Origin: Amycolatopsis sp. MtRt-6
GTDB taxonomy: Bacteria > Actinomycetota > Actinomycetes > Mycobacteriales > Pseudonocardiaceae
Assembly: GCF_017308975.1 (NCBI RefSeq)
Contig: NZ_JADWPD010000020.1
Location: 1 to 64,000 of the forward strand
Direction: 5' to 3'
Length of the DNA: 64,000 nt
Translations under genes and position numbers: made by a program
Part shown: piece by piece, positions 16,241 through 24,633 of the stretch
How positions within the stretch are numbered: the first letter of the stretch is position 1
Layout of the letters: every line of letters starts with the position of its first letter
Notes under the pieces: generated by a model
What the model saw: only the letters and a program-made list of their open reading frames with translations
The model's database searches: none
Told to the model about the DNA's origin: nothing

Positions 16241-17161
16241 TCAGTCGGTTTGGATGCGCCGGGTCACCAGGTACGACAGGCCCGCGACGAGCATCGTGGC
16301 CACGGCCAGGATCAGCGCGATCGCCGAGCTGTAGCCGAAGTCGTACTTGGCGAAGCCCTGTTCGTAGAGGTAGAGCGCGGCGGTCTGGAACTGCCGGTCC
16401 GACCCGCCGGTGGCGGCCGCCGTGCCCGGGTTGAACAGCAGCGGCTCGGCGAGCAGCCGCATGTTCCCGGTCGTCGCGATCACCGTCGAGAAGATGATCT
16501 GCGGCCGCAGCAGCGGGACGGTGATCCGCCAGAACTGCTGCCAGCCCTTGGCGCCGTCCAGGGTGGCGGCCTCGTACATGCTCGACGGGATCGCCTGCAT
16601 CGACGCCAGGAAGATCAGCGCGTGGTAGCCGGTCCAGCGCCACACGACCATCGCCGCGATGGCGGTGTGCGAGCTGGCCGTGCCGGCCTGCCAGTCGATC
16701 TGCCCGGCGCCGAACCAGCTCAGCACCCAGTTGACCAGCCCGAAGTCCCGGCCGAACAGCTGCGCGAAGATGATCGTCACCGCCGCCACCGAGGTGATGT
16801 TCGGCAGGATCATCCCCATCCGGAAGAACATCCGCCCGCGCAGCCGCCGGTTGAGCAGGTGCGCGATGCCGAGCGCGAACAGGATCTGCGGGATCGTGGT
16901 CAGCAGCCACAGGCTGACCGTGTTCCCCATCGCGTTCCAGAAGTACGGGTCGTGGAACAGCAGCTGCTCGTAGTTGCCGAACCCGATGAACTGCGCGCCT
17001 TCGGCGTCGATGAGGTTCCGCTTCTGCAGCGAAACCCAGGCGGTGTAGAGCAGCGGGAAGAGCCCGAAGACGCCGAAGATCAGGAAGTACGGGCTGATGA
17101 AACCGAACGGCGACAGCTTGACGTCCCACTTCTGCCGCCGCTCGGCGAAGGTCAGCGCCAT
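16241..17161 (-). CDS. cebF: sugar ABC transporter permease, MalF type (CebF-like)
   Basis: The ATG at 17161 overlaps the TAA of the binding-protein gene by one base (TAATG), giving 306 residues; a longer upstream frame would run into that gene. It has six transmembrane segments beginning with PFGFISPYFLIFGVFGLFPL. The EAA loop EAATLDGAKGWQQFWRITVP is typical of the MalF side of CUT1 sugar transporters. It pairs with the MalG-like permease immediately downstream to form the channel for the imported oligosaccharide. Confidence 0.9.
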   Translation of the reverse strand: MALTFAERRQKWDVKLSPFGFISPYFLIFGVFGLFPLLYTAWVSLQKRNLIDAEGAQFIGFGNYEQLLFHDPYFWNAMGNTVSLWLLTTIPQILFALGIAHLLNRRLRGRMFFRMGMILPNITSVAAVTIIFAQLFGRDFGLVNWVLSWFGAGQIDWQAGTASSHTAIAAMVVWRWTGYHALIFLASMQAIPSSMYEAATLDGAKGWQQFWRITVPLLRPQIIFSTVIATTGNMRLLAEPLLFNPGTAAATGGSDRQFQTAALYLYEQGFAKYDFGYSSAIALILAVATMLVAGLSYLVTRRIQTD

Positions 17162-18432
17162 TATTTGATCTTCGAGACGTCGCCGACCAGCTGGTCCCAC
17201 GCCGCCGGGCCGTCCTGCTTGCCCTGCTCGACGCGCTGCATGGCGTTGCCGAACTCGGTCTGCACGTCACCGGCCTTGGGGCCCTGGTACTGCGGGTTCA
17301 GCTTCTTCGCCGCGTCGGTGAACACCTTGCCCACGGGAGCGTTGTTGAAGAACGGGTTGGTGTAGCCGGTGATCTTCGGGTCGTCGTAGAGCGACGGCGC
17401 CGAGGGCAGCAGGCCCTTGCTGGTGAAAACCTTCGCCTGCTGCTCGGGCGCGGTCAGCCAGGCGGCGAGCTCGGCGGCTTCCTTGGTGTGCTTGCCCTGC
17501 TTGGGCACGGTCAGGTACGAGCCACCCCAGTTGCCACCGCCGCCCGGCACGGCCGCGACGTCCCACTTGCCCGCGGTGTCCGGCGCCTGGTCCTTGATCT
17601 TGGTCATCATCCACGCCGGGCAGGTGACGGTCGCGAACTGGCCCTGGGTGAAGCCGGTGTTCCACTGGGGAGTGCTGTAGAGCAGCCCGGCGCTCAGGTT
17701 CGCCTTGACGGCGTCGACCACGAGGTCCCAGCCCTGGCGCAGCGCCGGGTTGCTGCCCACGATGACCTGGTCGTTCTGGTCGTAGTAGCCCTGCGGCGCC
17801 TGGCCGACGATCGCGTTGAGCACGGTCGGGCCGCCGTCCATGAACTTGACGCCGTTCGGCGCCTTCTCCTGGAAGCGCTTGCCCGCGTCGAAGAACGCCT
17901 GCCACGTGGGCCAGAGCGCGGACACGGCGTCGCGGTCCTCGGGGAGTCCGGCGGCCTTGAACAGGTCACGGCGGTAGCAGATGGCCAGGCCGCCGACGTC
18001 GGTGCCGTAGCCGATCTGCTGGCCGCCCTTGCCCAGCGAGGCAGCCCACTTCCAGGCCAGCCAGCGGTCCTTGAGCTTGTCGCCGCCGACGGTGTTGAGG
18101 TCGACGAACTTGTCCGGCGTCGCCTTGAACTGGGCGACGTACCCGGTGTCGATCGCTTCGACGTCCGCGGCGCCGGCACCGGTGGCCAGGTGCGCGGCGA
18201 GGTTCTTGTGGTGGTCGGAGTAGGCGGCGGTCCGCTCGGTGATCTCGATGTCCGGGTGCGCCGCCTGGTACTCCTTGATCAGGTCGGTGTAGCCGAAGTT
18301 GCCGAACAGGCCGAGGCTGAGCTTGACCTTGCCGCCGGCGGCGCCGCTGCTCCCGCAGGCGCTCAGCACGGTGGCGGCGGCCAGCGCGGCGCACACCGCG
18401 GCGATCGAGCGGTTTCTCGTTTTCGGGCGCAT
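17161..18432 (-). CDS. cebE: extracellular sugar-binding lipoprotein (CebE-like)
   Basis: The 423-residue protein starts with a basic, hydrophobic signal and lipobox LSAC (Cys 26), so it is a membrane-anchored lipoprotein. The body is a family 1 solute-binding protein; GTDVGGLAICYRRDLFKAAG and the following DRDAVSALWPTW closely resemble streptomycete CebE, which binds cellobiose and cellotriose. It is the first gene of the transporter-glucosidase operon. A CebR-box-like palindrome lies 46 bases upstream of the start, and a divergent LacI-family gene shares the promoter region. Confidence 0.9.
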   Translation of the reverse strand: MRPKTRNRSIAAVCAALAAATVLSACGSSGAAGGKVKLSLGLFGNFGYTDLIKEYQAAHPDIEITERTAAYSDHHKNLAAHLATGAGAADVEAIDTGYVAQFKATPDKFVDLNTVGGDKLKDRWLAWKWAASLGKGGQQIGYGTDVGGLAICYRRDLFKAAGLPEDRDAVSALWPTWQAFFDAGKRFQEKAPNGVKFMDGGPTVLNAIVGQAPQGYYDQNDQVIVGSNPALRQGWDLVVDAVKANLSAGLLYSTPQWNTGFTQGQFATVTCPAWMMTKIKDQAPDTAGKWDVAAVPGGGGNWGGSYLTVPKQGKHTKEAAELAAWLTAPEQQAKVFTSKGLLPSAPSLYDDPKITGYTNPFFNNAPVGKVFTDAAKKLNPQYQGPKAGDVQTEFGNAMQRVEQGKQDGPAAWDQLVGDVSKIK

Positions 18433-18477
18433 GAGATCTCCGTTGTTCTGCGGGCCGGTCGGAAAACGCGGGTCCCA

Positions 18478-18491
18478 TGAGAGCGCTCCCA
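18478..18491. promoter_or_regulatory. CebR-box-like operator upstream of cebE
   Basis: TGAGAGCGCTCCCA differs at one position from the streptomycete CebR box TGGGAGCGCTCCCA. It lies 46 bp upstream of the cebE start, the expected place for a repressor site controlling cellobiose uptake. The match is seen directly; that a CebR-type protein binds it is inferred. Confidence 0.75.
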
Positions 18492-18563
18492 GCAGACTTT
18501 CGTCAAGTAACGAAATGATAAAGTGGCTTGGCGTTTACGCAGTACGAGGTCATGTGCTACAGA

Positions 18564-18577
18564 TGTAACCGGTTACA
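18564..18577. promoter_or_regulatory. Second LacI-type operator before the lacI-family gene
   Basis: TGTAACCGGTTACA is a perfect 14-bp palindrome centred on CG, ending 15 bases before the ATG at 18593. It fits the core of the GalR/GalS consensus (TGKAANCGNTTMCA). The adjacent regulator has a GalR-like recognition helix, so autoregulation is plausible. Confidence 0.7.
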
Positions 18578-18592
18578 ACGACGGAGGTCGCC

Positions 18593-19642
18593 ATGGTCAC
18601 GGCCCGCGAGGTCGCACAGCTCTGCGGGGTTTCCGTCGCCACCGTGTCGCGGGTGTTCAACCGCCCGGCCGCGGTCAGCGCGGCGACCCGCGAACGCGTC
18701 GAGCGCGTGGCACGTGACCTCGACTTCTCGCCGAACGAGTCGGCGCGAGCACTGTCGCGGCAGCGGTCGGCGATGGTCGGCCTGGTCTGGGACACCGACC
18801 ACCGGCGGCCCGGCTGGCGGCACCCGTTCCTGCAGGACCTGTTGCTGGGCCTCAAATCCGCGCTGAGCTCGCACGGCTACCACCTGCTGCTGCTCGCGAC
18901 GAGCGACGACGCCCGCGACCGCAACCCGGGCGTCTCGCTGGCCGACCCGGTCGGGTACGTGAGCATGACCCGCCGGCACCACCTGGCCGGGCTGGTGCTG
19001 ATCGACAGCGGGACGGACGCCGACGCCTTCACGACGTTCGCCCAGTCCGGCTTGCCGTGCGTCGCACTGGACGTCGCCTTGTCGGGGCCGCGGGCAACGC
19101 ACGTGACGTCGGACAACGCCGGGGGCGCGGCGGAGGCGGTCCGGCACCTGGCCACCCTCGGCCACCGCCGGATCGCGACGATCACCGGCCCCCGCGGCAA
19201 CGCACCGGCGGCCGCCCGCACCGAGGGCTACCGCCGCGGGCTGGCCGAGGCGGGGCTGCCGGTCTCGGAGGACCTGGTGGTGGGCGGCGACTTCTACCGC
19301 GAAAGCGGCTTCGTCGGCATGCGCCGGCTGCTGGCCCGCAAGAACCCGCCGACGGCGGTGTTCGCGGCCAGCGACGAAATGGCGGTGGGCGCCCTGCTGG
19401 CGGCCCGCGCGGCCGGGCTGCGGGTCCCGGCGGACCTGGCGGTGGTGGGCTTCGACGACATCGAGGTGGCGTCCTTGGTGGACCCGGCACTGACAACGGT
19501 GGCCCAGGACAAACCGGGCTTCGGCACCGCGGCGGCGGGCGCGCTCCTGACGATGCTCGAGACGGCGACGACACCGGAACCGGTGCTGCTCCCGACAAAG
19601 CTGGTGGTCCGCGACTCCTGCGGCGCGCACCCGCACCGCTGA
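18593..19642 (+). CDS. LacI-family transcriptional regulator
   Basis: A GGAGG lies just before the ATG. The 349-residue protein has an N-terminal LacI helix-turn-helix (residues 2-30, AREVAQLCGVSVATVSRVFN), a hinge helix around 45-58, and a periplasmic-binding-protein-like sensor domain including DLAVVGFDDIEVASLVDPALTTV. It is divergent from the ceb operon and probably represses it or itself in response to a sugar. The helix VSVATVSRV is the same as in GalR, and a GalR-type palindrome lies immediately upstream. A CebR-type box next to cebE could instead be read by another regulator. Confidence 0.9.
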   Translation: MVTAREVAQLCGVSVATVSRVFNRPAAVSAATRERVERVARDLDFSPNESARALSRQRSAMVGLVWDTDHRRPGWRHPFLQDLLLGLKSALSSHGYHLLLLATSDDARDRNPGVSLADPVGYVSMTRRHHLAGLVLIDSGTDADAFTTFAQSGLPCVALDVALSGPRATHVTSDNAGGAAEAVRHLATLGHRRIATITGPRGNAPAAARTEGYRRGLAEAGLPVSEDLVVGGDFYRESGFVGMRRLLARKNPPTAVFAASDEMAVGALLAARAAGLRVPADLAVVGFDDIEVASLVDPALTTVAQDKPGFGTAAAGALLTMLETATTPEPVLLPTKLVVRDSCGAHPHR

Positions 19643-19656
19643 CCCCGGCTCATGCG

Positions 19657-19765
19657 CCCCAATGTGGCCTTCGGTGCATCCAACGCACCCAATGTGGCCT
19701 TCGGTGCATCTGACGCACCCAATGTGGCCTTGGGTGCGTTGAGCGCAACCAACGCCACATTGGGG
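19657..19765. repeat. 30-bp repeat module 2 (three units plus inverted closing arm)
   Basis: Three 30-bp units start at 19660, 19690 and 19720. The last ends GCGCAAC, the same C-to-A change seen in the last unit of the other modules. The arm CCCCAATGTGGC (19657-19668) pairs perfectly with GCCACATTGGGG (19754-19765). The module fills the gap between the convergent LacI gene (stop 19642) and a degenerate monooxygenase gene (end 19784). Confidence 0.9.
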
Positions 19766-19783
19766 TGTTTGGGGCCGGCCGCG

Positions 19784-20736
19784 CTAGGCCGTGATCTTCG
19801 CTTCCCAGTCGATGTGGTGCGAGTACAGCCAGCCGCGGTCCTCGCCGACGTCTCCGCCCGCGCTCGCCTTCACCAGCTTCTCGACGCGCTCGCGCCGCAA
19901 GCTTTCGTACGCCGCGAAGGCCGACGCCGGGTCCGGCAGGTCGCGCAGGCACTGCGCCAGCACCACGCTGTCCTCCAGCGCCATCGACGCGCCCTGCCCC
20001 GCGGCCGGGGACGCGGCGTGGGCGGCGTCGCCGGTGAGGACCATCCGGGGCGTCGACCAGACCCGCGTCTCGGGGACGTCGTAGGAGTGGCCGCCGAAGA
20101 CCTCGTCGCCGGTGGCGGCGACGATGTCCGCGCAGGGCAGCGGGTCGCCGTCGAACGCCGCGTGCGCGAACTCGCGCCAGCCCGCCGGCGTGACCGCGGC
20201 GATCTCCTCGCGGGACCGCTCGGCATCCGGGATGCGGGCGAACCAGAACGTGGCGCCGTCGGGGTCCGTCGTGAACCCGAAGGCGGCGCGGCTGCCGCGG
20301 ATCATCCGGTAGATCCCGGGCGCGGCGGGCAGCCCGCCGGCGCGCGTGTAGCCGTACACGACGGTCAGCCCGGTGTAGCGCGGCTCGTCGGCGGCCGGGT
20401 CGATCAGCTGCCGGACGACCGAGCGCAGGCCGTCCGCGCCGACCAGCACGTCACCCGTTTCGGTGGTGCCGTCGGCGAACTCCGCTGTGATCCCGGCCGG
20501 GCCGGTCTGCGCGCCCACCAGGCGGCGTCCGCGCTCCAGCGGGAAACCGTCAGGGTGCGCGGGCCGTCGAGGCCTTCGGTGTCGAACTCGCGCCGGCCCA
20601 CGGTCTCCCCGTTCGGGGCGACGAACTCGACGTCCATGCCGTTGTGCATGATCGTGAGGAACGCGCCGATGCCGTCCCCACCCGCGGGATAGGCCTCGTA
20701 CACGACCGGCTCGTGGCCGGCGAGCTTCAGCGCCAT
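19784..20736 (-). pseudogene. FAD-dependent monooxygenase, decayed
   Basis: The 3' part (19784-20518) encodes a normal C-terminal portion of a group A flavin monooxygenase, with GDVLVGADGLRSVVR and the second FAD motif VLTGDAAHAASPAAGQG. The upstream part (MALKLAGHEPVVYEAYPAGG, then GETVGRREF) lies in another frame. The two join near 20530-20560, where GPRTLTV runs into a frameshift and RRLVGAQTGPAGI resumes. The stretch from MHNGMD to VEFVAPNGE is shorter than in relatives, and the N-terminal GXGXXG loop is missing. Several independent lesions make a functional enzyme unlikely. A sequencing error cannot explain the missing segments. Confidence 0.8.
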
Positions 20737-20793
20737 CGCCGCGACTCCGCGTGCCGCCGCCTGTGACGTTACCTTGGCGGCGGCACGCGGTGC

Positions 20794-21810
20794 CTACTCC
20801 TTCGCACCGCTGGTGGCGATGTCGCCGTTCAGGCCGCGCGGGTAGAAGCCACCCGAGGACACCTTGTCCGGGTTGAGGTAGGCGATGTTGAGCACGCGCT
20901 CGGCGGACCGGCCGAACGCGATGCCGTTGGCGTCGGTCGGGACGAGGTTCGCCTTGCCGTCCTTGATGACGCCTTCGTCGACGTCGGCCTTGCCGTCGAG
21001 GCTGTCGCGGGCGTCGGACATCTTGTTCGTGATGTCGCCGAGGCCCCGCTCGAACAGCGCCGAGCGGATGATGCCGGCGTGGTAGGCCTCGACGGCGAGG
21101 ATGCCCGCGGCCGCGTCGAGGAACGTCTTGTTGTTCACCAGCGGGGCGGCGCCCTTGTAGGCGGACACGCCGACGTCCTCGAACAGGTAGGCGGCGAGCA
21201 GGAAGTTGTTCTCGCTCCCGAACGGGTCGAACGTCTGGCCCTGCTTGATCACCCCGGCGGCCTGCATGGCCGCGGTGAAGCTGTGCTGGAAGTCGATCTC
21301 CGGCTGCGCCACGGCGGCCTTGTCCAGCGCCTTGCGCAGGAAGTTCACGTGGGCGACCTCGTCGCCGGCGATCTCCTGGACCATCTGCTTGACGAAGTCG
21401 CTCTTGAACTTGACGCCGTGCCCGCCGGAGACCTTGCCCAGGTTGCCGACGCCGTTGACGTACTTCTCGTTCAGGCCGTAGCCGAAGGCGGCGAACGAGT
21501 ACAGGTTCGCCTCGAGGTACTCGAGGTTGAGCGCGAAGTTCAGCACGGCGGCGTCGCTCGCCGCCTCCTTCCCCGCGTCACCTCCCTGCTGCCCGTACTG
21601 CGACGTGGCACCGGCCGAGCCGAGGCCCAGCGACAGCGCTGTGCCGAGCGCACCGGCACCCGCGACGCCGAGCCCCGCCGCTCCCGCAGCCTTGAGGAAG
21701 CGGCGGCGGTCGGTCGCGTTCTCCGCGCTGCGCTCGATCAGCTGCTCTGTGTAGCGTTTTCCGAACACCGGGGGACGTCCTCTCGTGACGAGTTCGTCCA
21801 CCTCACCCAC
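20794..21810 (-). CDS. Tat-exported ferritin-like protein
   Basis: The 338-residue protein carries a twin-arginine signal (DRRRFLKAAGAAGLG, residues 34-48) followed by a hydrophobic stretch, so it should be exported folded. The mature part is a four-helix ferritin-like domain (Ferritin_2 or desiccation-related type): NFALNLEYLEANLYSF supplies two Glu ligands, EIAGDEVAHVNFL another set, and ILAVEAYHAGIIRSAL the last. These could bind a di-iron or other metal centre. Its role outside the membrane is unknown. It is a single gene between a decayed monooxygenase and an aminotransferase. Confidence 0.85.
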   Translation of the reverse strand: MGEVDELVTRGRPPVFGKRYTEQLIERSAENATDRRRFLKAAGAAGLGVAGAGALGTALSLGLGSAGATSQYGQQGGDAGKEAASDAAVLNFALNLEYLEANLYSFAAFGYGLNEKYVNGVGNLGKVSGGHGVKFKSDFVKQMVQEIAGDEVAHVNFLRKALDKAAVAQPEIDFQHSFTAAMQAAGVIKQGQTFDPFGSENNFLLAAYLFEDVGVSAYKGAAPLVNNKTFLDAAAGILAVEAYHAGIIRSALFERGLGDITNKMSDARDSLDGKADVDEGVIKDGKANLVPTDANGIAFGRSAERVLNIAYLNPDKVSSGGFYPRGLNGDIATSGAKE

Positions 21811-21884
21811 CGGTCATACGTACCTGGACGGCCCCCGGCTCGGTCAAAACGGGAAAATTTTTGATCGACTTCCGTTTGCGCAGG

Positions 21885-23126
21885 TCAGGCGCGCTGCGCC
21901 ACCGCGAGCCGGACGCACACGGCCAGCGCGCGGACGGCCTCTTCGACCTCTTCGAGCTTCGGGAAGGTCGGCGCGATGCGGATGACCGCGTCGGCCGGGT
22001 CGGCGCCGTGCGGGTGGGTCGCCCCGGCGGGGGTCAGCGCGACGCCGGCCTCCTTGGCCAGCCGCACGACCTCCTTCGCGGTGCCCTGCGGGACGGTGAG
22101 GGTGATGAAGTACCCCCCGGTCGGCTTGGTCCAGGACGCCAGGTCGGACAGCTCCTCGGTGAGGATGCGGTCGACGGCCGCGAACTTCGGGCCGATGATC
22201 TCGGCGTGCTTGCGCATGTGGGCCCGCACCCCGGCCTCGTCCTTCAGGAAGTGCGCGTGACGCAGCTGGTTGACCTTGTCCGGGCCGATGGTGCGCTTGC
22301 CGATGTTGCCGGTCCACCACGCGAGGTTGGCCTCGGAGGCGCCGAAGAAGCCCACGCCGGCGCCGGCCAGGGTGATCTTCGAGGTCGAGCCGAAGACGAA
22401 GACGCGGTCGGCGTTGCCGGCCTCGGTGGCCAGGGCGAGGAGGTCGGCCAGCTCCGGCTCGTCGTCGGTGAGGTGGTGCACGGCGTAGGCGTTGTCCCAG
22501 AAGATCCGGAAGTCGGGCGCCGCGGTGCGCATGGAGGCCAGCCGCTGGACGACGTCGTCACTGAACGTGACACCGGTGGGGTTGCTGTACTTCGGGACGC
22601 ACCAGATGCCCTTGACGGCGGGGTCCTCGGCGACCAGCGTCTCGACGGCGTCCATGTCGGGGCCTTCGTCGGTCATCGCGACCGGGACGAGCTCGATGCC
22701 GAAGCGCTCGGTGAGCGCGAAGTGGCGGTCGTAGCCCGGGACGGGGGCGAGGAACTTCACCTGCGGCTCGTCGGCCCAGCGGCGCTCGGCGCCGGGCAGC
22801 TTGCTCAGCAGGGCCTGGACGACGGCGTCGTGCATCAGCTCGAGGCTGGAGTTGCCGGCGGCGAGCAGCTGCCCGGCGGGCACCTGCAGCGCGGCGGCGA
22901 AGATGCGACGCAGCTCCGGCAGGCCGTTGAGGCCGCCGTAGTTGCGGACGTCGGAGCCGTCCTCGGCCTTGAAGGTGCCCTCGCCCGGGAGAGCGAGCAG
23001 CGCGTTCGAGAGAGCGAGCTGCTCGGGCGCCGGCTTGCCGCGGGTGATGTCCAGGGAGAGGCCTCGGCCGACCAGGGCCGCGTAGTCGCTGCGGGCCGTG
23101 TCGACGTCGACGGAAGCAGTGGTCAT
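21885..23126 (-). CDS. class I aminotransferase, aspartate aminotransferase (Rv3722c-like)
   Basis: The start at 23126 (MTTASVDVDTARSDY) gives 413 residues; the longer frame reaches into the divergent gene's promoter. PLP-binding residues are visible: N182 in NPTG, D211 and Y214 in WDNAYAVHH, and the Schiff-base lysine K250 in FGSTSKITLAG. The distinctive opening LDITRGKPAPEQL and WWTGNIGKRTIGPDK match the unusual actinobacterial aspartate aminotransferase group that includes M. tuberculosis Rv3722c. It would interconvert aspartate and oxaloacetate with glutamate as amino donor. Confidence 0.88.
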   Translation of the reverse strand: MTTASVDVDTARSDYAALVGRGLSLDITRGKPAPEQLALSNALLALPGEGTFKAEDGSDVRNYGGLNGLPELRRIFAAALQVPAGQLLAAGNSSLELMHDAVVQALLSKLPGAERRWADEPQVKFLAPVPGYDRHFALTERFGIELVPVAMTDEGPDMDAVETLVAEDPAVKGIWCVPKYSNPTGVTFSDDVVQRLASMRTAAPDFRIFWDNAYAVHHLTDDEPELADLLALATEAGNADRVFVFGSTSKITLAGAGVGFFGASEANLAWWTGNIGKRTIGPDKVNQLRHAHFLKDEAGVRAHMRKHAEIIGPKFAAVDRILTEELSDLASWTKPTGGYFITLTVPQGTAKEVVRLAKEAGVALTPAGATHPHGADPADAVIRIAPTFPKLEEVEEAVRALAVCVRLAVAQRA

Positions 23127-23189
23127 GGCCTCAACGCTAAACCCGCCGTCGATACCATTTCGGGGCGGGTCCTGGCTAGGGTGGTTCGT

Positions 23190-23669
23190 GTGCACCTAGT
23201 CGTCCACGCCGACCAGCGTCAGTTCTCGTTGCGCGACTCCGCCGCCCGGTTGACGGGCAGCGGCTGGACGCCATCGGCGGTGGAGTCTCACCGGATCGGG
23301 GTGGAGCCGGGCGGAATAGCGATCGCGACGGCGCGCTCGGACGTGGTCGAGTCTTCGGTGGACTTGCTGCCTTCGCCGCCTGCTGTGGTTCCTTCCGCCG
23401 AGCACGTGGTGGAAGCGGATCTTCCGGTTCCGAGCGGGCGGGTGGTGATTTCCGGGCCTGCGGACTACCCGTCGCAGGAGAAGTACTTTTCGGTGCTGCC
23501 GGGGTTGTACCGGGCTCGGGTTTCTTACGTGCCGGCCGGGCCGCCTGGGGTGACGTGGAACGAGCACGAGTTCGGGGAGCACTACCGGTACGTGGTGGAG
23601 CTGTGGCCGGTGGAGCGGCCGTCCGAAGTGGAGGTCCTGCGCCAGGGCGCGGCTGTGTGGGACGGTTAG
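23190..23669 (+). CDS. hypothetical protein, possibly ComJ-like
   Basis: Starting at the GTG at 23190 (MHLVVHADQRQF), the product has 159 residues; a GTG at 23181 is the alternative. It is a beta-rich soluble protein with no signal peptide: QRQFSLRD near the start, GRVVISGPADYPSQEKYFSVLPGLYRARVSY in the middle, and HYRYVVELWPVE near the end. The pattern is reminiscent of ComJ-type nuclease-inhibitor or immunity proteins, but no family is assigned. It is divergent from the aminotransferase, and its TAG overlaps the TAA of the last mce-operon gene (TTAG, 23666-23669). Confidence 0.65.
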   Translation: MHLVVHADQRQFSLRDSAARLTGSGWTPSAVESHRIGVEPGGIAIATARSDVVESSVDLLPSPPAVVPSAEHVVEADLPVPSGRVVISGPADYPSQEKYFSVLPGLYRARVSYVPAGPPGVTWNEHEFGEHYRYVVELWPVERPSEVEVLRQGAAVWDG

Positions 23670-24148
23670 AGCGCCGTCAACGTGGCCAGCTTCCAGCGGC
23701 CGTCCACCCGCTTGGCCGTCACCGCCAGCTGGGCCACCGATGACGTCGGCGCTCCGCCGCCCTGGGCCACCGTCTGCTGGTCCAGGAACAGGAGCAGGTC
23801 CGCGGAGTCCCCGCGCAACGACCTGACCCCGATCGCCCGGACCGTTGTCGTGCGCGTCAGCTTTTCCGACTCCGCCTTCGTCCGGGCCGCAGCGAACTGG
23901 GTCTGGTACTGCCGCACCGCATCGCCCGTCAACACCTCCGCCGCCGCCCGCTCCGTGCGGGGCAGGTTCGCGTAGTCGTACGAGAACACCGCCTTCACCG
24001 CGTCGCTCACCGAAGACGAAACCTCGGCAGTGGCCGGAAGATCCACCAAGGCCTGGTTGTCGCCCGGGGACAGGGATGCCGTCTCGATGCCGAACCACGC
24101 CGTGCAGCCCAGGGCCAGCACCACCACCGCGACCAGCACGCGGGTCAT
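23666..24148 (-). CDS. Mce-associated membrane protein (Rv3492c-like)
   Basis: The 160-residue product starts at ATG 24148, overlapping the previous stop (ATGA). It has one N-terminal transmembrane segment (RVLVAVVVLALGCTAWFGI) and an extracytoplasmic alpha/beta domain with the typical FSYDYANLPRTERAA near residue 55 and a C-terminal VDGRWKLATLTAL. This is the NTF2-like Mas fold found at the end of mce operons, where it is thought to stabilise or assist the Mce complex. It is the tenth and last gene of the operon. Confidence 0.85.
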   Translation of the reverse strand: MTRVLVAVVVLALGCTAWFGIETASLSPGDNQALVDLPATAEVSSSVSDAVKAVFSYDYANLPRTERAAAEVLTGDAVRQYQTQFAAARTKAESEKLTRTTTVRAIGVRSLRGDSADLLLFLDQQTVAQGGGAPTSSVAQLAVTAKRVDGRWKLATLTAL

Positions 24149-24633
24149 GAGCCCGCCGCCTGGACGCCGCTGATCTTCCACCCTGCTGGGGAGCGGGACA
24201 CGTCCACCGTCAGGCGGTTCATCTTCGGGGTGACCGCGCCGCCTCCCGTCGAGACGCGGACGTCCAGCACCGCCAGGAGACGGGCGGTCCCGGCGGGCAC
24301 GTCGATCTCCGTCACCGCCGCCTGGACCAGCGATGCGGTCGACACCGTGCGGGCCGCGACCGCCCGGTCGATCTGCAGCTGACGATCACCCGAAAGATCC
24401 TTGGCGTACTGGCCCGTCGTCGCCGCTGTCCAGCGGTCCACGTCCGCCGCCGCCGTGCGGTAGTCGATCGTGTTCAACGTAACCAAATAAGGCCCCGCCG
24501 CCGACAGGATCGCGTCGCGGTCGCGGCCCCGCGCCAGCGACTCGTCGGAAGCCGCGCGCCACCACGACCAGCCCGCGAAGGCCGCCGCCAGGATCGACAA
24601 AGCAGCCAAGACCACCAGGAGACGCTGCGTCAC
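24145..24633 (-). CDS. Mce-associated membrane protein (Rv3493c-like)
   Basis: The 162-residue protein has a single N-terminal transmembrane helix (LLVVLAALSILAAAFAGW) and an external domain beginning DRDAILSAAGPYLVTLNTIDY, with an RLTVDVSRSPAGWKISGVQ C terminus. It is paralogous in design to the next gene and belongs to the Mas proteins accompanying mce4-type operons. GTG 24633 overlaps the MceF stop at 24630-24632. Confidence 0.85.
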   Translation of the reverse strand: MTQRLLVVLAALSILAAAFAGWSWWRAASDESLARGRDRDAILSAAGPYLVTLNTIDYRTAAADVDRWTAATTGQYAKDLSGDRQLQIDRAVAARTVSTASLVQAAVTEIDVPAGTARLLAVLDVRVSTGGGAVTPKMNRLTVDVSRSPAGWKISGVQAAGS

